Shown one piece after another: positions 23,801 through 34,000 of a DNA stretch of 50,965 nt (within the stretch, counting starts at the first letter, position 1; every line of letters starts with the position of its first letter). The notes beneath the pieces are model-generated. The model was not told where the DNA came from and made no database searches. It worked only from the letters and a program-made list of their open reading frames with translations. Source of the DNA: a virus; the IMG/VR virus record IMGVR_UViG_3300017706_000434, positions 1-50,965 of that record; one strand, given 5' to 3'. A program made the translations under genes and the position numbers.

Positions 23801-26360
23801 GCCTTTAACTAGCGAAACTCTCTTAGAAGAAGAGCGAATAGGCACAACTAGACCTAGACGAAGAGTCATCATGGGTCAGTTTAATCAGACAATTGAGGAG
23901 AAGAGTCTATCTTCTTCCACCAGTAGCCTTAATCAAGCAGTGGGCAACTTCATCACAGATATCAACATGAAGCCTTATCTGCGAAGACAGAAAATCAATA
24001 TTCTCGCTACCGGACTAAGACCTAACACTAGACATTACTTCTTCTTCGATGAGAAATCTGTGGATGCACACGTTTCTCCAGCAAGAATTATTGGATTCGG
24101 AAGAAGAGGAAGCTCCACATTAGATATTAAGCGAGTTAGAAGTGCTTGGCACAGTAGAAAGGGCACAGCAGTAAGAACTGATAGCAAAGGAATATTGTCA
24201 GCTACATTCGCACTTCCTGCTAATACGTTCTTCGTAGGCGAAAATGTGCTAGAAATAGTCGATGTCGATCAGTATGAATCAATAGACTCTGCATCAACTT
24301 CTTATTCTAGAGCGACATACAGAGGATATAATTTCGCTGTAAATAAAACTGACTTGAGTGTTACTACTAGAACTCCAGACTTCGATACTGATGTGAACAT
24401 CATTCAAAGAGAAGTTGAGCGACAAGTAGGAGATCCTATTGCTCAGACATTTAAGGTTAAGAGTTCTAGTACTAAAGGTGCTAACACAATATTACTCAGC
24501 GATATAGAAGTATACTTTAAAACTAAGAGTCCTACTGTTGGCGTAACTCTTCAAGTGAGAGAAGTTATTAATGGATATCCGTCAAAGACTGTACTTCCGT
24601 TTGCTTCAAAACATTTACAGCAAGATCAAGTTTATGTTTCTTCGAATGGCACAATATCGACTACATTTACCTTTGACAATCCCGTTAAACTTGAGGCAAA
24701 TAAAGAGTATGCTTTTGTAGTTATGCCTGACGCAAACTCTCCAGACTATTTAATATACACCTCTAAAGTGGGAGAGAATAGTTTATCCAAAGGAACTACA
24801 GCTTCTTCAGTTCCTGTCACAAACGATTGGGGTGACGGAGTTCTATTTACATCGACTAATGACAGTGCATGGAAATCATATCAAGATGAAGATATTAAAT
24901 TTGACTTGAAGCGTTATGAGTATAATAATGCAACGTCAGCAACTGATTCTTATGCAATAATGGTTCCTAACGATTTAGAGTTTTTAAATATACGAGAGTT
25001 AAGTGGCAACTTCCTATTAGATGAACTTGCTTATATCAAAAAATCTCAGTCTTACACTGCTTCTGTATCTGGTGACGATTTGAATATTCTCAACATATCT
25101 GGCGCAACAGTGTTTGCTGAGGGCGAATATATCTATCTAGAGACTAGCACTGGAGACAACTCTATAGTGGCTAAGATTTTGAATATTGATGTACAAGCTT
25201 CAGGATCAACTATCACGTTAGATACTCCTTTCTTTGAAGCTACGACAACTGCTGTAGCACACGTTTGTGTTGCTGGTAAAGTTTCACACTTTAATCCTAA
25301 CAAGCAAGATAGCTTACATATAAAAGAGAGTTCAGCTAACTCAGCTAACTACATAGATGATAATGCTAATGTATCGATTAATGAACTGATAGCCAAAGAG
25401 TTCTATACGATTACTGATTTGGGTACCGGTGGCGATACTGCTACTCAGTGGAACTCAGTAGGAGCGGGTAGTAGTGCATTTGTTGGGCAGATATTTGAAG
25501 CCACTGGACTAAACTCTGATGGAGATGGTACGGCAAGATTAAACGATCAGACCATAGTCGGCATAGACAGTGGAGCTAGTGCTAAGGTTTCTGCTGTGAC
25601 TAATCAGAAGATATCTTATTTTCAGCCTCAGATTTATACAAGCAATTCTATAAATACATCTATATTTGCGGAGCTATTTGAAGGCAATGTTAAAGATAAA
25701 GATGTGCCTTTGAACTCCAATATCTATACTCAAAATAACATTCGCACAATTCCTAGTAAGAGTAAAATTGTGGATTCTGGAGATTCGACAGTAGAGGACT
25801 TTAGCGTTAGAGTACACTTGAAGAATAACGGATATACTGCTACTTCTCCTATACTTGACGCCACATTATCTGAACTTAATGTATATCAGTATCGAATAGA
25901 TAGCGAAGACGATAAAACGTCTCAGTGGGTAACTAAAGAAGTTAGTTTAACTGATGGACTATATAGTAAAGGTATGAGAGTTCTGCTAAGTGCGTATAGA
26001 CCTCCTGGAACATTCGTTGATGTCTATGCTAGATTCGTCTACCCAGAGAATATAGAAGAGCAGGGCGATTGGATGAAACTTGACAACACTAGTCCTCAAC
26101 TATACTCTAATGTTAGTAATACCAGAGACTATAGAGACTTTGAATATAATTTCCCTGAGGATAAGATGTTAGGTGAAGCCAATGCGGTAGCGCCATATAC
26201 TCTTCACAGAGAATATAGTACATTCCAGTTAAAGTTTGTTTTGAGACATGGGAAAACAGGAGCAGGCCTAGAGTTAGATACTCCTGAACTGAACACTATA
26301 GTTCCTGATATAAATTTATTTACTCATGTGTTCGATTATCGAGCGATTGCGCTAACATGA
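20871..26360 (+). CDS. Giant DUF4815-type baseplate / proximal fibre protein
   Basis: 1829 aa, the largest gene in the window. The start (YYDDFDEAKQFNRVLFKPAK then AVQARELTQLQTILQKQVER, about 12-51) is the DUF4815 signature found in large virion proteins of marine T4-like phages. A FDFRPYAT segment and beta-rich domains follow. Around residues 1510-1550 (nt about 25399-25530) lies a copy of a short beta-module, YTITDLG...W.SVGAG...GQIFEATG, also found in four other fibre genes here. The C-terminus has NISEEQGDW-like beta sequence ending in YRAIALT. Position after gp8 suggests the place of T4 gp9/gp10, connecting fibres to the baseplate. SD AAGGAAAGAG precedes the ATG. Confidence 0.65.
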   Translation: MGINTDLNVDPYYDDFDEAKQFNRVLFKPAKAVQARELTQLQTILQKQVERFGSNIYKEGTIISGINLTARDDLFYVKLNDKSGFSDPTIYDQVKNDDGTSTTFSVTGQQSQLKAEIIKGQDGFQTQDPDLKTFFIQYLNTSQDNQNDVKQFLQGETLEIRNQSGDLIQDVSVAQVADHAGRSFGVSCEEGVIYQKGHFIFVDNQFIIASKYSNVPGNVSVGFSIKENLIDSDTDATLLDNASGFNNENAPGADRLQLVPTLVSYLTASEPTEFFSLIRYVDGKPVRIRDKTEFNELGNELARRTYEESGNYVVSGLNLSLEKEGNTAFAVVSPGKAYVHGKEVINVSTTKLPISPVEITQSKPQQRTGVNYGQYFTYANTDQGTVDDFLVDGSRYDLYNGSTVIGSCSIANITPGRIYVYAVTKLKSGTDYTSTAVTKIENTVITSGGQLFEPSQSAMIFDSGKVSLDSVNNVSVVKRVRESIGDGSTTTFVIPSTATTTPVTGDVLAIASNNVLHTVSSTSYHGSGGISVVFDTAPTSGSSIYYNAVETNVPHDTLGEREGYVKTIYNATNFGQIGVPNCIEIISVQDNFGDADLNSVDVTKKFRLVRNQKDGYYGRSFIRLYAGESLDNDNLLIRFRYLKRTSTVGGGYLIPDSYDTVTSKNLIHRYTSKALDDFNLLNSFDFRPYATRLATPSLGKDGAPTINSATMASVNISRGLTPANNATITGDMTYYMSRIDSVVLDEYSNITLLKGGESENPSRPNAQGLYSIGNVTVPGNNSDITGEDRISIDNTSTKNYTMEDIGRIQNKIDSLVDIVSLSLLEQKTSSLLITDENGNDRFKNGILADSIKDLSIADIRDPEFIAAIDKGRTVATPLVNQFPLDLKVSSSGSSGVNVSFPDLVTVADTGTKVSVISQPYATTFRNCVSNFYSYKGKTVIDPPFNSGYDVIKNPEVNIEIDIAGPMLDLVDNIQQIMPLTSETLLEEERIGTTRPRRRVIMGQFNQTIEEKSLSSSTSSLNQAVGNFITDINMKPYLRRQKINILATGLRPNTRHYFFFDEKSVDAHVSPARIIGFGRRGSSTLDIKRVRSAWHSRKGTAVRTDSKGILSATFALPANTFFVGENVLEIVDVDQYESIDSASTSYSRATYRGYNFAVNKTDLSVTTRTPDFDTDVNIIQREVERQVGDPIAQTFKVKSSSTKGANTILLSDIEVYFKTKSPTVGVTLQVREVINGYPSKTVLPFASKHLQQDQVYVSSNGTISTTFTFDNPVKLEANKEYAFVVMPDANSPDYLIYTSKVGENSLSKGTTASSVPVTNDWGDGVLFTSTNDSAWKSYQDEDIKFDLKRYEYNNATSATDSYAIMVPNDLEFLNIRELSGNFLLDELAYIKKSQSYTASVSGDDLNILNISGATVFAEGEYIYLETSTGDNSIVAKILNIDVQASGSTITLDTPFFEATTTAVAHVCVAGKVSHFNPNKQDSLHIKESSANSANYIDDNANVSINELIAKEFYTITDLGTGGDTATQWNSVGAGSSAFVGQIFEATGLNSDGDGTARLNDQTIVGIDSGASAKVSAVTNQKISYFQPQIYTSNSINTSIFAELFEGNVKDKDVPLNSNIYTQNNIRTIPSKSKIVDSGDSTVEDFSVRVHLKNNGYTATSPILDATLSELNVYQYRIDSEDDKTSQWVTKEVSLTDGLYSKGMRVLLSAYRPPGTFVDVYARFVYPENIEEQGDWMKLDNTSPQLYSNVSNTRDYRDFEYNFPEDKMLGEANAVAPYTLHREYSTFQLKFVLRHGKTGAGLELDTPELNTIVPDINLFTHVFDYRAIALT

Positions 26361-26548
26361 TAGGCGATCACTCTTTCTCAAAGTCTCAGTCTGGCGTAGG
26401 TGTTGTAAATACTGATGTAGAGGCATATAAGAGAGTAGTCGCTAGAAGAAAGCAAGATAAATATATAAAGGATCTAGAGCAGAGGGTTGTGCATCTAGAG
26501 TCCGGACTAAAACTACTACAAGAAACTATCAAAGAGATGAGAAAATGA
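26357..26548 (+). CDS. 63-aa coiled-coil protein
   Basis: 63 aa. Residues 28-62 form a heptad-like helix (KQDKYIKDLEQRVVHLESGL then KLLQETIKEM), a probable oligomeric coiled coil. The N-terminal 25 residues are Ser/Gly/Val-rich. It overlaps both neighbours by ATGA (26357-26360 and 26545-26548), so it is coupled between the DUF4815 protein and the collar fibre. It could be an adaptor or trimerisation chaperone that attaches the short fibre; this is inference from size and place. Confidence 0.75.
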   Translation: MIGDHSFSKSQSGVGVVNTDVEAYKRVVARRKQDKYIKDLEQRVVHLESGLKLLQETIKEMRK

Positions 26549-27990
26549 GTGTTACACTAAACAATATAATCGGTTCAGATACATTTGATTCCTGGAGATC
26601 AAGAACTAATGATCTTATAGAGGTCTCTGCTAAAAGTGTCACCATGAGTGGAGATGCTAACGTAGGAGACATACTACTCACAGGAGATTTTACATTTCAA
26701 AGTGAACTGAATGTTCTTAAGGTTAGCAAAATACAAAAGACTTCTGGCGGAACATTTTTAAGCCTTAATAGCGATACTAAAATAAGTGGACTTCTTACTG
26801 TAGACACAGGTGATAGTTCAGCGGATATTGTATTAAGTAAGTCAGGCTCAGATAAGTGGAAAATTAAAACTAATTCTACACACTCTAAGCTAATGATAGA
26901 AGATGTTGTGAATGCCGAGTACCTACAAATAGAAAATGGAATTATAGATAGTGTAGGATTAGAATTGTCAGAGGGCGTCTTACCAGCAACACTAACTAGA
27001 AGAATAGCACACACAGGAACGGGTGCTAGTGGTTCATCCTTTTCGGATGTAGATATAGGCGCTGGTAACATATCTCCTACAAAATTGACTGCCTCTGGAA
27101 CTTCTACTAATAGGACTGTAATTGCTGAAGCTGATATTAATAGTGGTACTATTGATGGTGCAACTATCGGTGCAACCACTGCCAGCACAGGAAAATTTAC
27201 TACTGTAGATGCCAGTACTTATATTAAGGCTCCACATTTCAGAGGCGATATCGCTCAAGAGGACGGCACTGTAATCTTAGATGTTAGTTCGGCTTCATTT
27301 GCTGGAGAAGCAAATGCGATTAGCGCCTTTGCGATAAACCAAGTAATAGAAAAGATATATCCTATTGGCTCTCTGTATACTTCAACCACCACGACTAATC
27401 CTTACACTATTCTAGGCGTAGGATCTAGTAACGACTCTTGGATTCCTTACTGTGAAGGCGCTAGTCCAATTGGATATCAGCATTGGAACGATATCACCAA
27501 CTCAAGAGACTATGGCGATTATCACACTGAAGTCTATGTTGGAGGTTCTGATGCAGAGGGAGTAAAGGATAGTTCTAAAATTGCACAACATGATATTATT
27601 GAGGTCACTGGCTACAATATGGGTAATGGAACATATACAGTATTGAGTAAATCTGGAGACTGGATAAGAATAAGTCGACCGCAGTCTCTCGGGCACCAAT
27701 TTTATACACCGCCTGGACGCAAGATAAAAAATAGTTATGCGAAAACTCTCGGTGAATATCAAGGTCAGCAGGGAATCACATTAACAACGGCTCAAATGCC
27801 TAAGCATAGACATCAACTTGGTATACCCAGAGACCAATATGGTGCAGGTAATTTCTACACGCTTAACAGCACTAAACAGTCCGATGAGTCAGTGAAGTTT
27901 GAGCATTACTCAGATTACCAAGGTGATAATGAACGTATTAATATCGTAGGTAAAGTGCAGACAATATATATCTGGAAAAGAATAAGTTAA
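26545..27990 (+). CDS. Short tail fibre with phage tail collar domain (gp12-like)
   Basis: 481 aa. Residues about 1-260 are repetitive beta sequence, as in trimeric fibre shafts. The collar domain starts at KIYPIGSLYTSTTTTNPYTI (about 270-289) with an aromatic-rich end. C-terminal hallmarks are LTTAQMPKHRHQL (about 414-426) and VQTIYIWKRIS, typical of gp12-like fibre tips where His residues bind a metal ion. A short module DIIEVTGYNMGNGTYTVLSK (about 350-369) is inserted between collar and tip and resembles a common phage beta-module. It probably binds the host surface irreversibly. The gene closes the baseplate operon. Confidence 0.8.
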   Translation: MSVTLNNIIGSDTFDSWRSRTNDLIEVSAKSVTMSGDANVGDILLTGDFTFQSELNVLKVSKIQKTSGGTFLSLNSDTKISGLLTVDTGDSSADIVLSKSGSDKWKIKTNSTHSKLMIEDVVNAEYLQIENGIIDSVGLELSEGVLPATLTRRIAHTGTGASGSSFSDVDIGAGNISPTKLTASGTSTNRTVIAEADINSGTIDGATIGATTASTGKFTTVDASTYIKAPHFRGDIAQEDGTVILDVSSASFAGEANAISAFAINQVIEKIYPIGSLYTSTTTTNPYTILGVGSSNDSWIPYCEGASPIGYQHWNDITNSRDYGDYHTEVYVGGSDAEGVKDSSKIAQHDIIEVTGYNMGNGTYTVLSKSGDWIRISRPQSLGHQFYTPPGRKIKNSYAKTLGEYQGQQGITLTTAQMPKHRHQLGIPRDQYGAGNFYTLNSTKQSDESVKFEHYSDYQGDNERINIVGKVQTIYIWKRIS

Positions 27991-27998
27991 TATAAATA
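27991..27998 (+). promoter_or_regulatory. T4-type late promoter TATAAATA for the fibre block
   Basis: Exact TATAAATA immediately after the collar fibre stop, 27 nt before the 1008-aa fibre gene. It allows the adhesin block to be expressed separately from the baseplate genes. Confidence 0.7.
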
Positions 27999-28025
27999 AT
28001 TTAATTAATACCTAAGGAAACTAGG

Positions 28026-31000
28026 ATGACAACAAAAAGGTTCGGACAACTACCAGTCCTTGATGAGTTAGCAAATGGTGATATATTTGCGGTAACGGAT
28101 CTCGATACTACAACATCGAAGCAGGTTACAGGCTCAAAGGTTACAGATTTTGTCTTATCAGATAGTAACATAGAGTCAAAGACAAGCACGATTATAACCA
28201 AGATCAATGCGCTTAATCCTACGGTAGGTAATAACCTAAGGGCTACTAACCTTTTCGTTTCCAATGCTTTAGGCTATAAGCCAGCATCCTACTTTTTAGA
28301 TTATACCAATTTAACGAATAGAGAGACCATACCTCAAGATATTACTGACTTGACAAATACGGGTAACTTTATATCTTATGACACAAGCACCGGTAGCGGT
28401 GTAATGAGAGTTTCTGGTACAGGATCTACTCAGCAACAGATGACTTCAGATTATATATCCGAAGGAACAAACAACTTATTCTACACTGATGCTCGTGCTG
28501 ACGAACGAGTAGAATTAAATTTCGGAACGCTTTTCAATGTGTTTAGTAGCACGTTTGATGGTGGCACAGTAACAGAAAGCTTACAAGATGTTCCTGGTAC
28601 ATTTAGGAATATATTGGAAAATCAGTCTAACACTGTTCGTGTTACAGATACAACTATGGCTGATAAATTCTCTGTAGGTCAGACACTTAGGGTTTATAGG
28701 GCTTCTGCTTCTGGCGAAGAAATAACGACAACTCCTACTTTAGCCAGTCCTACGGTATCTGGAGGATTTACTGTTAATGCTTCAGGTGTACAGTTTGCGT
28801 ATAAAGCGGCTAAATTTAATCTAGTGACTGGAGAAATAGGACCATGTACTGCTACTAAATCAGTCAATGTGTATAATAACGGAGATGCTGTTGAGAGTGC
28901 ATTTAACACTACAAAGTTTGTTGAATTAAGTTTTGGTGGATACAATGCTGATCAAGGAATAGTTCTCTATAGGCAAATAGGTGGCGTAGGAGACTTTAAA
29001 CTAATATCAGTTTTAGGTCCTAAAGACTTACAGGTAACTCCATACAAAGACTATAATACCTTTGACTATACTAGCTGGTCGGGTAAGAATGCGGCAGATA
29101 ACTCTTTCACTTCAATCACGCACTTTCCTTTAGTTTCACACGGATCGACAAAACTTAGAGGCTGGGCAGACGCAACTATTTCTAGCATTGACAAGCAAAG
29201 CTCCTTTTTCGATATATCATTTGGGTCAACATACTTATTCGTAAATGCTGACGGAGTTTCTCAGTTAGCACATAATGATACAGCAAAGATCAATGAAGCT
29301 ATTCTCACTAAGTCTGCACAAGGAAGAAAGAGTATCACTCTGAATGCTAAGACTTATAACGCTTCGCATATAACTATTCCGGACAACTTCGGAATACTGG
29401 GCACTGCCAATATAACAAAGGTTAGAAAGTTGCCTTGGACAGGATACAGGACTAACACTCCAGACAATAGTCTATTAACAACAGTTAGTCCTAGTGGAGC
29501 GCAGTCTATATCCCTTGTGGGAATAGATTTTGAAGGTAATGTTGATTCTCAATATCTACACATAGATGACGCTAATCAAGCAGTTAACTACCTTCTGAAC
29601 TTCAACACTGGATCTAAATCGGTATTGATTGAGACTTGCAGAATACAGAGTTTAGTGGGTGGAGGAATATTCGCTTCTTCTCCAGAAGACTTTAAGCTTA
29701 GTACATCAGAGATTACAGATAGTGGTGTGACTGACAGATATTCATTCTCTCCTTTAGTGGTTGATGGCGGTCAAAGCACTATGATTACAAATAATAGAAT
29801 GGAGAATTTCTCTGACGCTATCGACTCATCTGTCTCGAATGAGGTTGCAGTAACGAATAATATTATAAAGGCCTGTGGATCAGGTTTGTACATATATGGC
29901 TCCACATTTATGCTATCTTCTCCTAATGTCTTAATAGGAGCAGCCAACGAGTTCTTGCATACTCCTGATATTTTGAATAGCGAATTTGATATAATCAACA
30001 TATTTAGAGAATCATTCCCTGTTGCTGGTCCATACACTAGTGATAAGTTTACTTACCAAGAGAATGGAGAAGCATGGGATCTAACATATTCCAGCACAAC
30101 TACTCAGCCTGTAATTAGATATAGAGCAAATCTGATTCAGAAGTTAGCAAACGGATCAGAGCAAAAATATGGAAATAGAGTTGGACCTGACGCTGTAGGA
30201 ATCAATGGTGTTGCTTTATCATCGGGCTCTAGTCCTTTTGGGATGACTCAAGGCACAACATATGTGATTGAAGAAGTTGGTAATGTTAACTGGGCAGGCA
30301 TAGGTGCGGCAAACAATTTAGTTGGCACAACATTCACTTACGATGGATCTAGTGTTACTCAATCTGGCGGTAGCGCACCTACTAGCGGCTTAGCTAAGTC
30401 TAGAGCGTTTGTAGGATATGGAGATGTCTCAGTAAATACTCCAGTAACTTTCCAGGGCGATGTGACTAATGTAGTTCCTTCTGAAGGAGGATTTCAATTC
30501 ATATTATCAGAATCCGAAGTTGCTAGACTTGACGATGGAATATATGCGCCAGCTAATCTTCAAACAGTGTATAATGCTGAAGTAGCGGCTGGTAGACAGC
30601 CTGCTGGCTCATCTCACGTAGGCATTTCTTGGTCTGCAAGTCATGTATACTATGCGAAAGCAGGAAACATTGTAGGCACACTGAATACTCCTTGGAATAT
30701 CACAGATTCTACTAATCCTTCATATACTATCAGAGTCGATTTGTCTGTTCTTAGAGTTCCTTTGGTAGCTAGAACAGGAGGCGCTCAAGGCACTATAGTT
30801 CGATTACAAGGACATAACGGATTTTCTCTTTTCACAGGATCAGGCTCTATGAATTATGGAGAAATTACGAACATAGGCGCAGTTGGTGATCCAGAATCAA
30901 GTATAAAGGATATCACGATTAAATTCCACAAAGGAGGAGATCCTAGTGGCTCTGGATCAGAACCTGCTGATTACGGGTTAGCGGCAGGTGCGTCAGAAGG

Positions 31001-31052
31001 AACAATAAATATACTAGACGACTTTGTGATGGCACAAGGGCTTATTAAATAG
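28026..31052 (+). CDS. Tail fibre with right-handed beta-helix domain
   Basis: 1008 aa. The N-terminal region has the fibre motif MTSDYISEGTNNLFYTDARAD (about 139-159). Residues about 425-640 show regular beta-helix-like turns (SITLNAKTYNASHITIPDN, STEITDSGVTDRYSFSP, NNRMENFSDAIDSSVSN, NNIIKACGSGLYIYG), as in pectate-lyase-like tailspikes. Near nt 30252-30405 it holds the shared module YVIEEVGNVNWAGIGAANN ... GTTFTYDG. No catalytic residues of a depolymerase can be singled out. Likely a receptor-binding fibre or spike. SD AAGGAAACTAGG precedes the ATG. Confidence 0.7.
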   Translation: MTTKRFGQLPVLDELANGDIFAVTDLDTTTSKQVTGSKVTDFVLSDSNIESKTSTIITKINALNPTVGNNLRATNLFVSNALGYKPASYFLDYTNLTNRETIPQDITDLTNTGNFISYDTSTGSGVMRVSGTGSTQQQMTSDYISEGTNNLFYTDARADERVELNFGTLFNVFSSTFDGGTVTESLQDVPGTFRNILENQSNTVRVTDTTMADKFSVGQTLRVYRASASGEEITTTPTLASPTVSGGFTVNASGVQFAYKAAKFNLVTGEIGPCTATKSVNVYNNGDAVESAFNTTKFVELSFGGYNADQGIVLYRQIGGVGDFKLISVLGPKDLQVTPYKDYNTFDYTSWSGKNAADNSFTSITHFPLVSHGSTKLRGWADATISSIDKQSSFFDISFGSTYLFVNADGVSQLAHNDTAKINEAILTKSAQGRKSITLNAKTYNASHITIPDNFGILGTANITKVRKLPWTGYRTNTPDNSLLTTVSPSGAQSISLVGIDFEGNVDSQYLHIDDANQAVNYLLNFNTGSKSVLIETCRIQSLVGGGIFASSPEDFKLSTSEITDSGVTDRYSFSPLVVDGGQSTMITNNRMENFSDAIDSSVSNEVAVTNNIIKACGSGLYIYGSTFMLSSPNVLIGAANEFLHTPDILNSEFDIINIFRESFPVAGPYTSDKFTYQENGEAWDLTYSSTTTQPVIRYRANLIQKLANGSEQKYGNRVGPDAVGINGVALSSGSSPFGMTQGTTYVIEEVGNVNWAGIGAANNLVGTTFTYDGSSVTQSGGSAPTSGLAKSRAFVGYGDVSVNTPVTFQGDVTNVVPSEGGFQFILSESEVARLDDGIYAPANLQTVYNAEVAAGRQPAGSSHVGISWSASHVYYAKAGNIVGTLNTPWNITDSTNPSYTIRVDLSVLRVPLVARTGGAQGTIVRLQGHNGFSLFTGSGSMNYGEITNIGAVGDPESSIKDITIKFHKGGDPSGSGSEPADYGLAAGASEGTINILDDFVMAQGLIK

Positions 31053-31061
31053 GGAAAACAA

Positions 31062-34000
31062 ATGTCAAGCATAACAAATATAAACAACAATTCAAGTGTA
31101 GTAAACGTAGGTAGAACTACTCCGGTATCTCCTGGACCACAAACAGCAGATCGATCTATACCTGTTGTAATGGCCACAGACCAAACTGCCATCCCTGTAG
31201 AAGAACAGAATAAGGTACAGTCGGAAGTTGCTCTGTCGCTTTTGGGTATTCCTAGAGCAGAGGTTGCCTTAGGCATCTTCGCTGATGTTAACACTTATGA
31301 TGTTAACCCATCAGAGTGGTCTATGAAGCCAGAGTTTCATATTAACGGAGACGGAGTTAAGCATTTACCTACAGAAGCTGGTGCTCTTGTAGAGGCGACT
31401 AGAAACAACGTATCTGTACTAACATCAAAAAGGTTTTTCCGATATCAGCCAGGTCGTGTGTCAGCGGCCACATTTGGCGTTAAGTCTACCACTAGTGTTG
31501 CACATTTTGCTCAAAACCCTGTAATAAGAAAGTTTGGTATCTATGATAAGTATGATGGATATTACTGGGAAACTAGAAATAGTGGATTAGAAGATAATTT
31601 CTCTGTAGTTCGAAGAACTCAGTCAGTAGCAAATTATCCTGTCAGTCCTTACGGTGTAGCAGGAGCAACTCCTCTTAGAGGAGAATCAAGCACTGTTCAG
31701 TTCGTACCTACTACACAGCTAGATGATTATAGATGTGTAGGATACGGACAGAGCGAGTCTGAAGTGTCAGAGGGCAGTTTTGTTTCAGATAGAAAGGTGT
31801 TAACTGAGAATCGATATGAAATCATAGATAATGTTTTAGGCTATGTTGTTGCTAATTATACCACTAGTGGAGCACAAACAACTACTGATGGTGGCGCTTA
31901 CACGGCAACCGGTAGTTACTATAACGATTTGTCTCTTGCCTTGGCCGCTGATGGTGTAACACTTAGTGCTGGCGAAGTAGAAGCCAAGTGTAAGCGAGAT
32001 TTAGACTACTGGATGGACAACTATATTCTTGATTTGAAGCATGATAGTACTGCTCATACACAGCTTAATAGAACAAACTTTGCATTATCTGACGGATCTG
32101 GAGACTGGGATGCGACAGGCGTAGGACTATTTCCTAAGATACAGCATTTTGAAGAACCTGTACATAAGGCAATACGAGAAGTATTTACCGATGGCCAACT
32201 TTATAATACTAATAATAGTGATGTAGTTACAAACCCAACGGGCGATAGTTTAGGCCTTACTGCTCCTGGTATAACAAAGCTAATTGCTCTTTCTACCATA
32301 ACGTATGAAGGATTTGATGACGGCTCTGGAGTATTTGACGCTGGTAATCCAACAGAAGCATTAATAAAAAGCACAACCGGCACATCATTTGGCGACAAAG
32401 ATCCTTTAGAAACTTTCTTTGACGTTAAGAAAAATTTCTGGGCATACTATGTAACTACCAAAAAAATAGATACGACAACATCAGTGGTTTATGCTGATCC
32501 TGGTGCTGGTCCTAGTTCTGCACTGGGCGCAACTTCGCAAGAAAGAAAGACTAATATTAGATACAAGTGTCAGCGTGATGTTGGATATATTATCGATGGA
32601 TTCAAAAACGACATACTTGGTGGCGGTAACGCAGAAACGACTTACAATGCATCTATGTTTGTTAGAGGTACTGGATTATCAGTATACTCTCAAGAAGATG
32701 GTGGATCGTTAAGCGAACCTTTAAGACACGAACACCTTCGTCTTAGAATACAAAACGATTTAAAAACTTACGGCTATCCTGCTCTCAGCGATCAGTATGT
32801 TAAACTAACCTCGCTTTCTAACAAGATTATCGATAATTTTGGTAGAGAGAATATACAGTCTATGCAGACAGGTAAAAGAGGGTTTGCTGGAAACTTGGTT
32901 GCTATGCGAGACGGACTACTTCACGTTCATGCTGGAGCATATGATCCATCCTTGCTTAAAGACCCTAAGAAGACAAAGGCAAAAGTTACAGCAGAAACTA
33001 CAGCCGCTTCAACTTTCAGCTTAACTGAAGGCATAGTTACCTTTGGACAACACGTTAAGATATCTTGGAAAGGTAGTGCTAGTGATATCACATTGAATAA
33101 TGGCGTTGATGTAGATAAGAATCAAGTTTTACTTGTTAAAACTGTATATGGTCCTAAAGGCAACGAGTTCACTCTTGTTGTTCCCAATACTAGTCCAGAA
33201 GAAGTCATAAGCTTCAGTCAGGCTGATATAAACACTGCTGATACTATCTACATAGACACTGTTGTGCCGTTTATTTTCCCTAAAGATTATGACGTTGAGA
33301 ATCTTAACGGATATGAATCAAGTATAGATACTACTCCAGGAACAGTCACTCTTGATGCTAGTTCTCCTGGTGATGCTTCAACTCATAGAGTACTTAACAC
33401 AAAAGACTCTACTTGGGACATTCAAAATATTCCTAGAGGCGCTGTATTCCCATATATGTACGCTAAAGACGACAATTTGACAGGTACATTCTATGCTGAT
33501 AATGAGTACGCAGGCTTTGTAAACACAGCGATTCAGCCTACAGGTAACTCGAATCTAGATTTAAATATTATTCGCTCTCAGATTGACAACGTAAACTTCT
33601 TTCCAGAGTATGTTAATTGGGTTAAGAATAATGTCAAACCAGAGTACTATGGAGTATACGAATATCGTGTTCCTAGATCTCGGTTCTCGCATGATTCTCT
33701 AGATGGTATAGATCCTTCAGTAGAAGGCGCACCCCTCAAAACTGCAGGCGCTAAAGGAGTAAGAAACAGAGTATATAGTGATCTTGCTACTGGTGTTGCC
33801 GGTACAGTTAGACCAGGTGAAAACTATGTTATTAATGTAGGTCAGCCTGAGAAGCAATCTAGCTTATATGACTTCGACTTCACTAAAGTAACGATGCTTA
33901 AAGTAGAGTTTTCGTGGTACGGTGCTGTTGGTGCATTGTTCCTAGCATATGTTCCAGTAGGTAACGGAGAAGCTAGATGGGTACGAGTACATCACCTAAG

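Noticed and set aside
25649-25656. Exact TATAAATA inside the DUF4815 gene
   Set aside because: No gene start within 700 nt downstream; likely chance.
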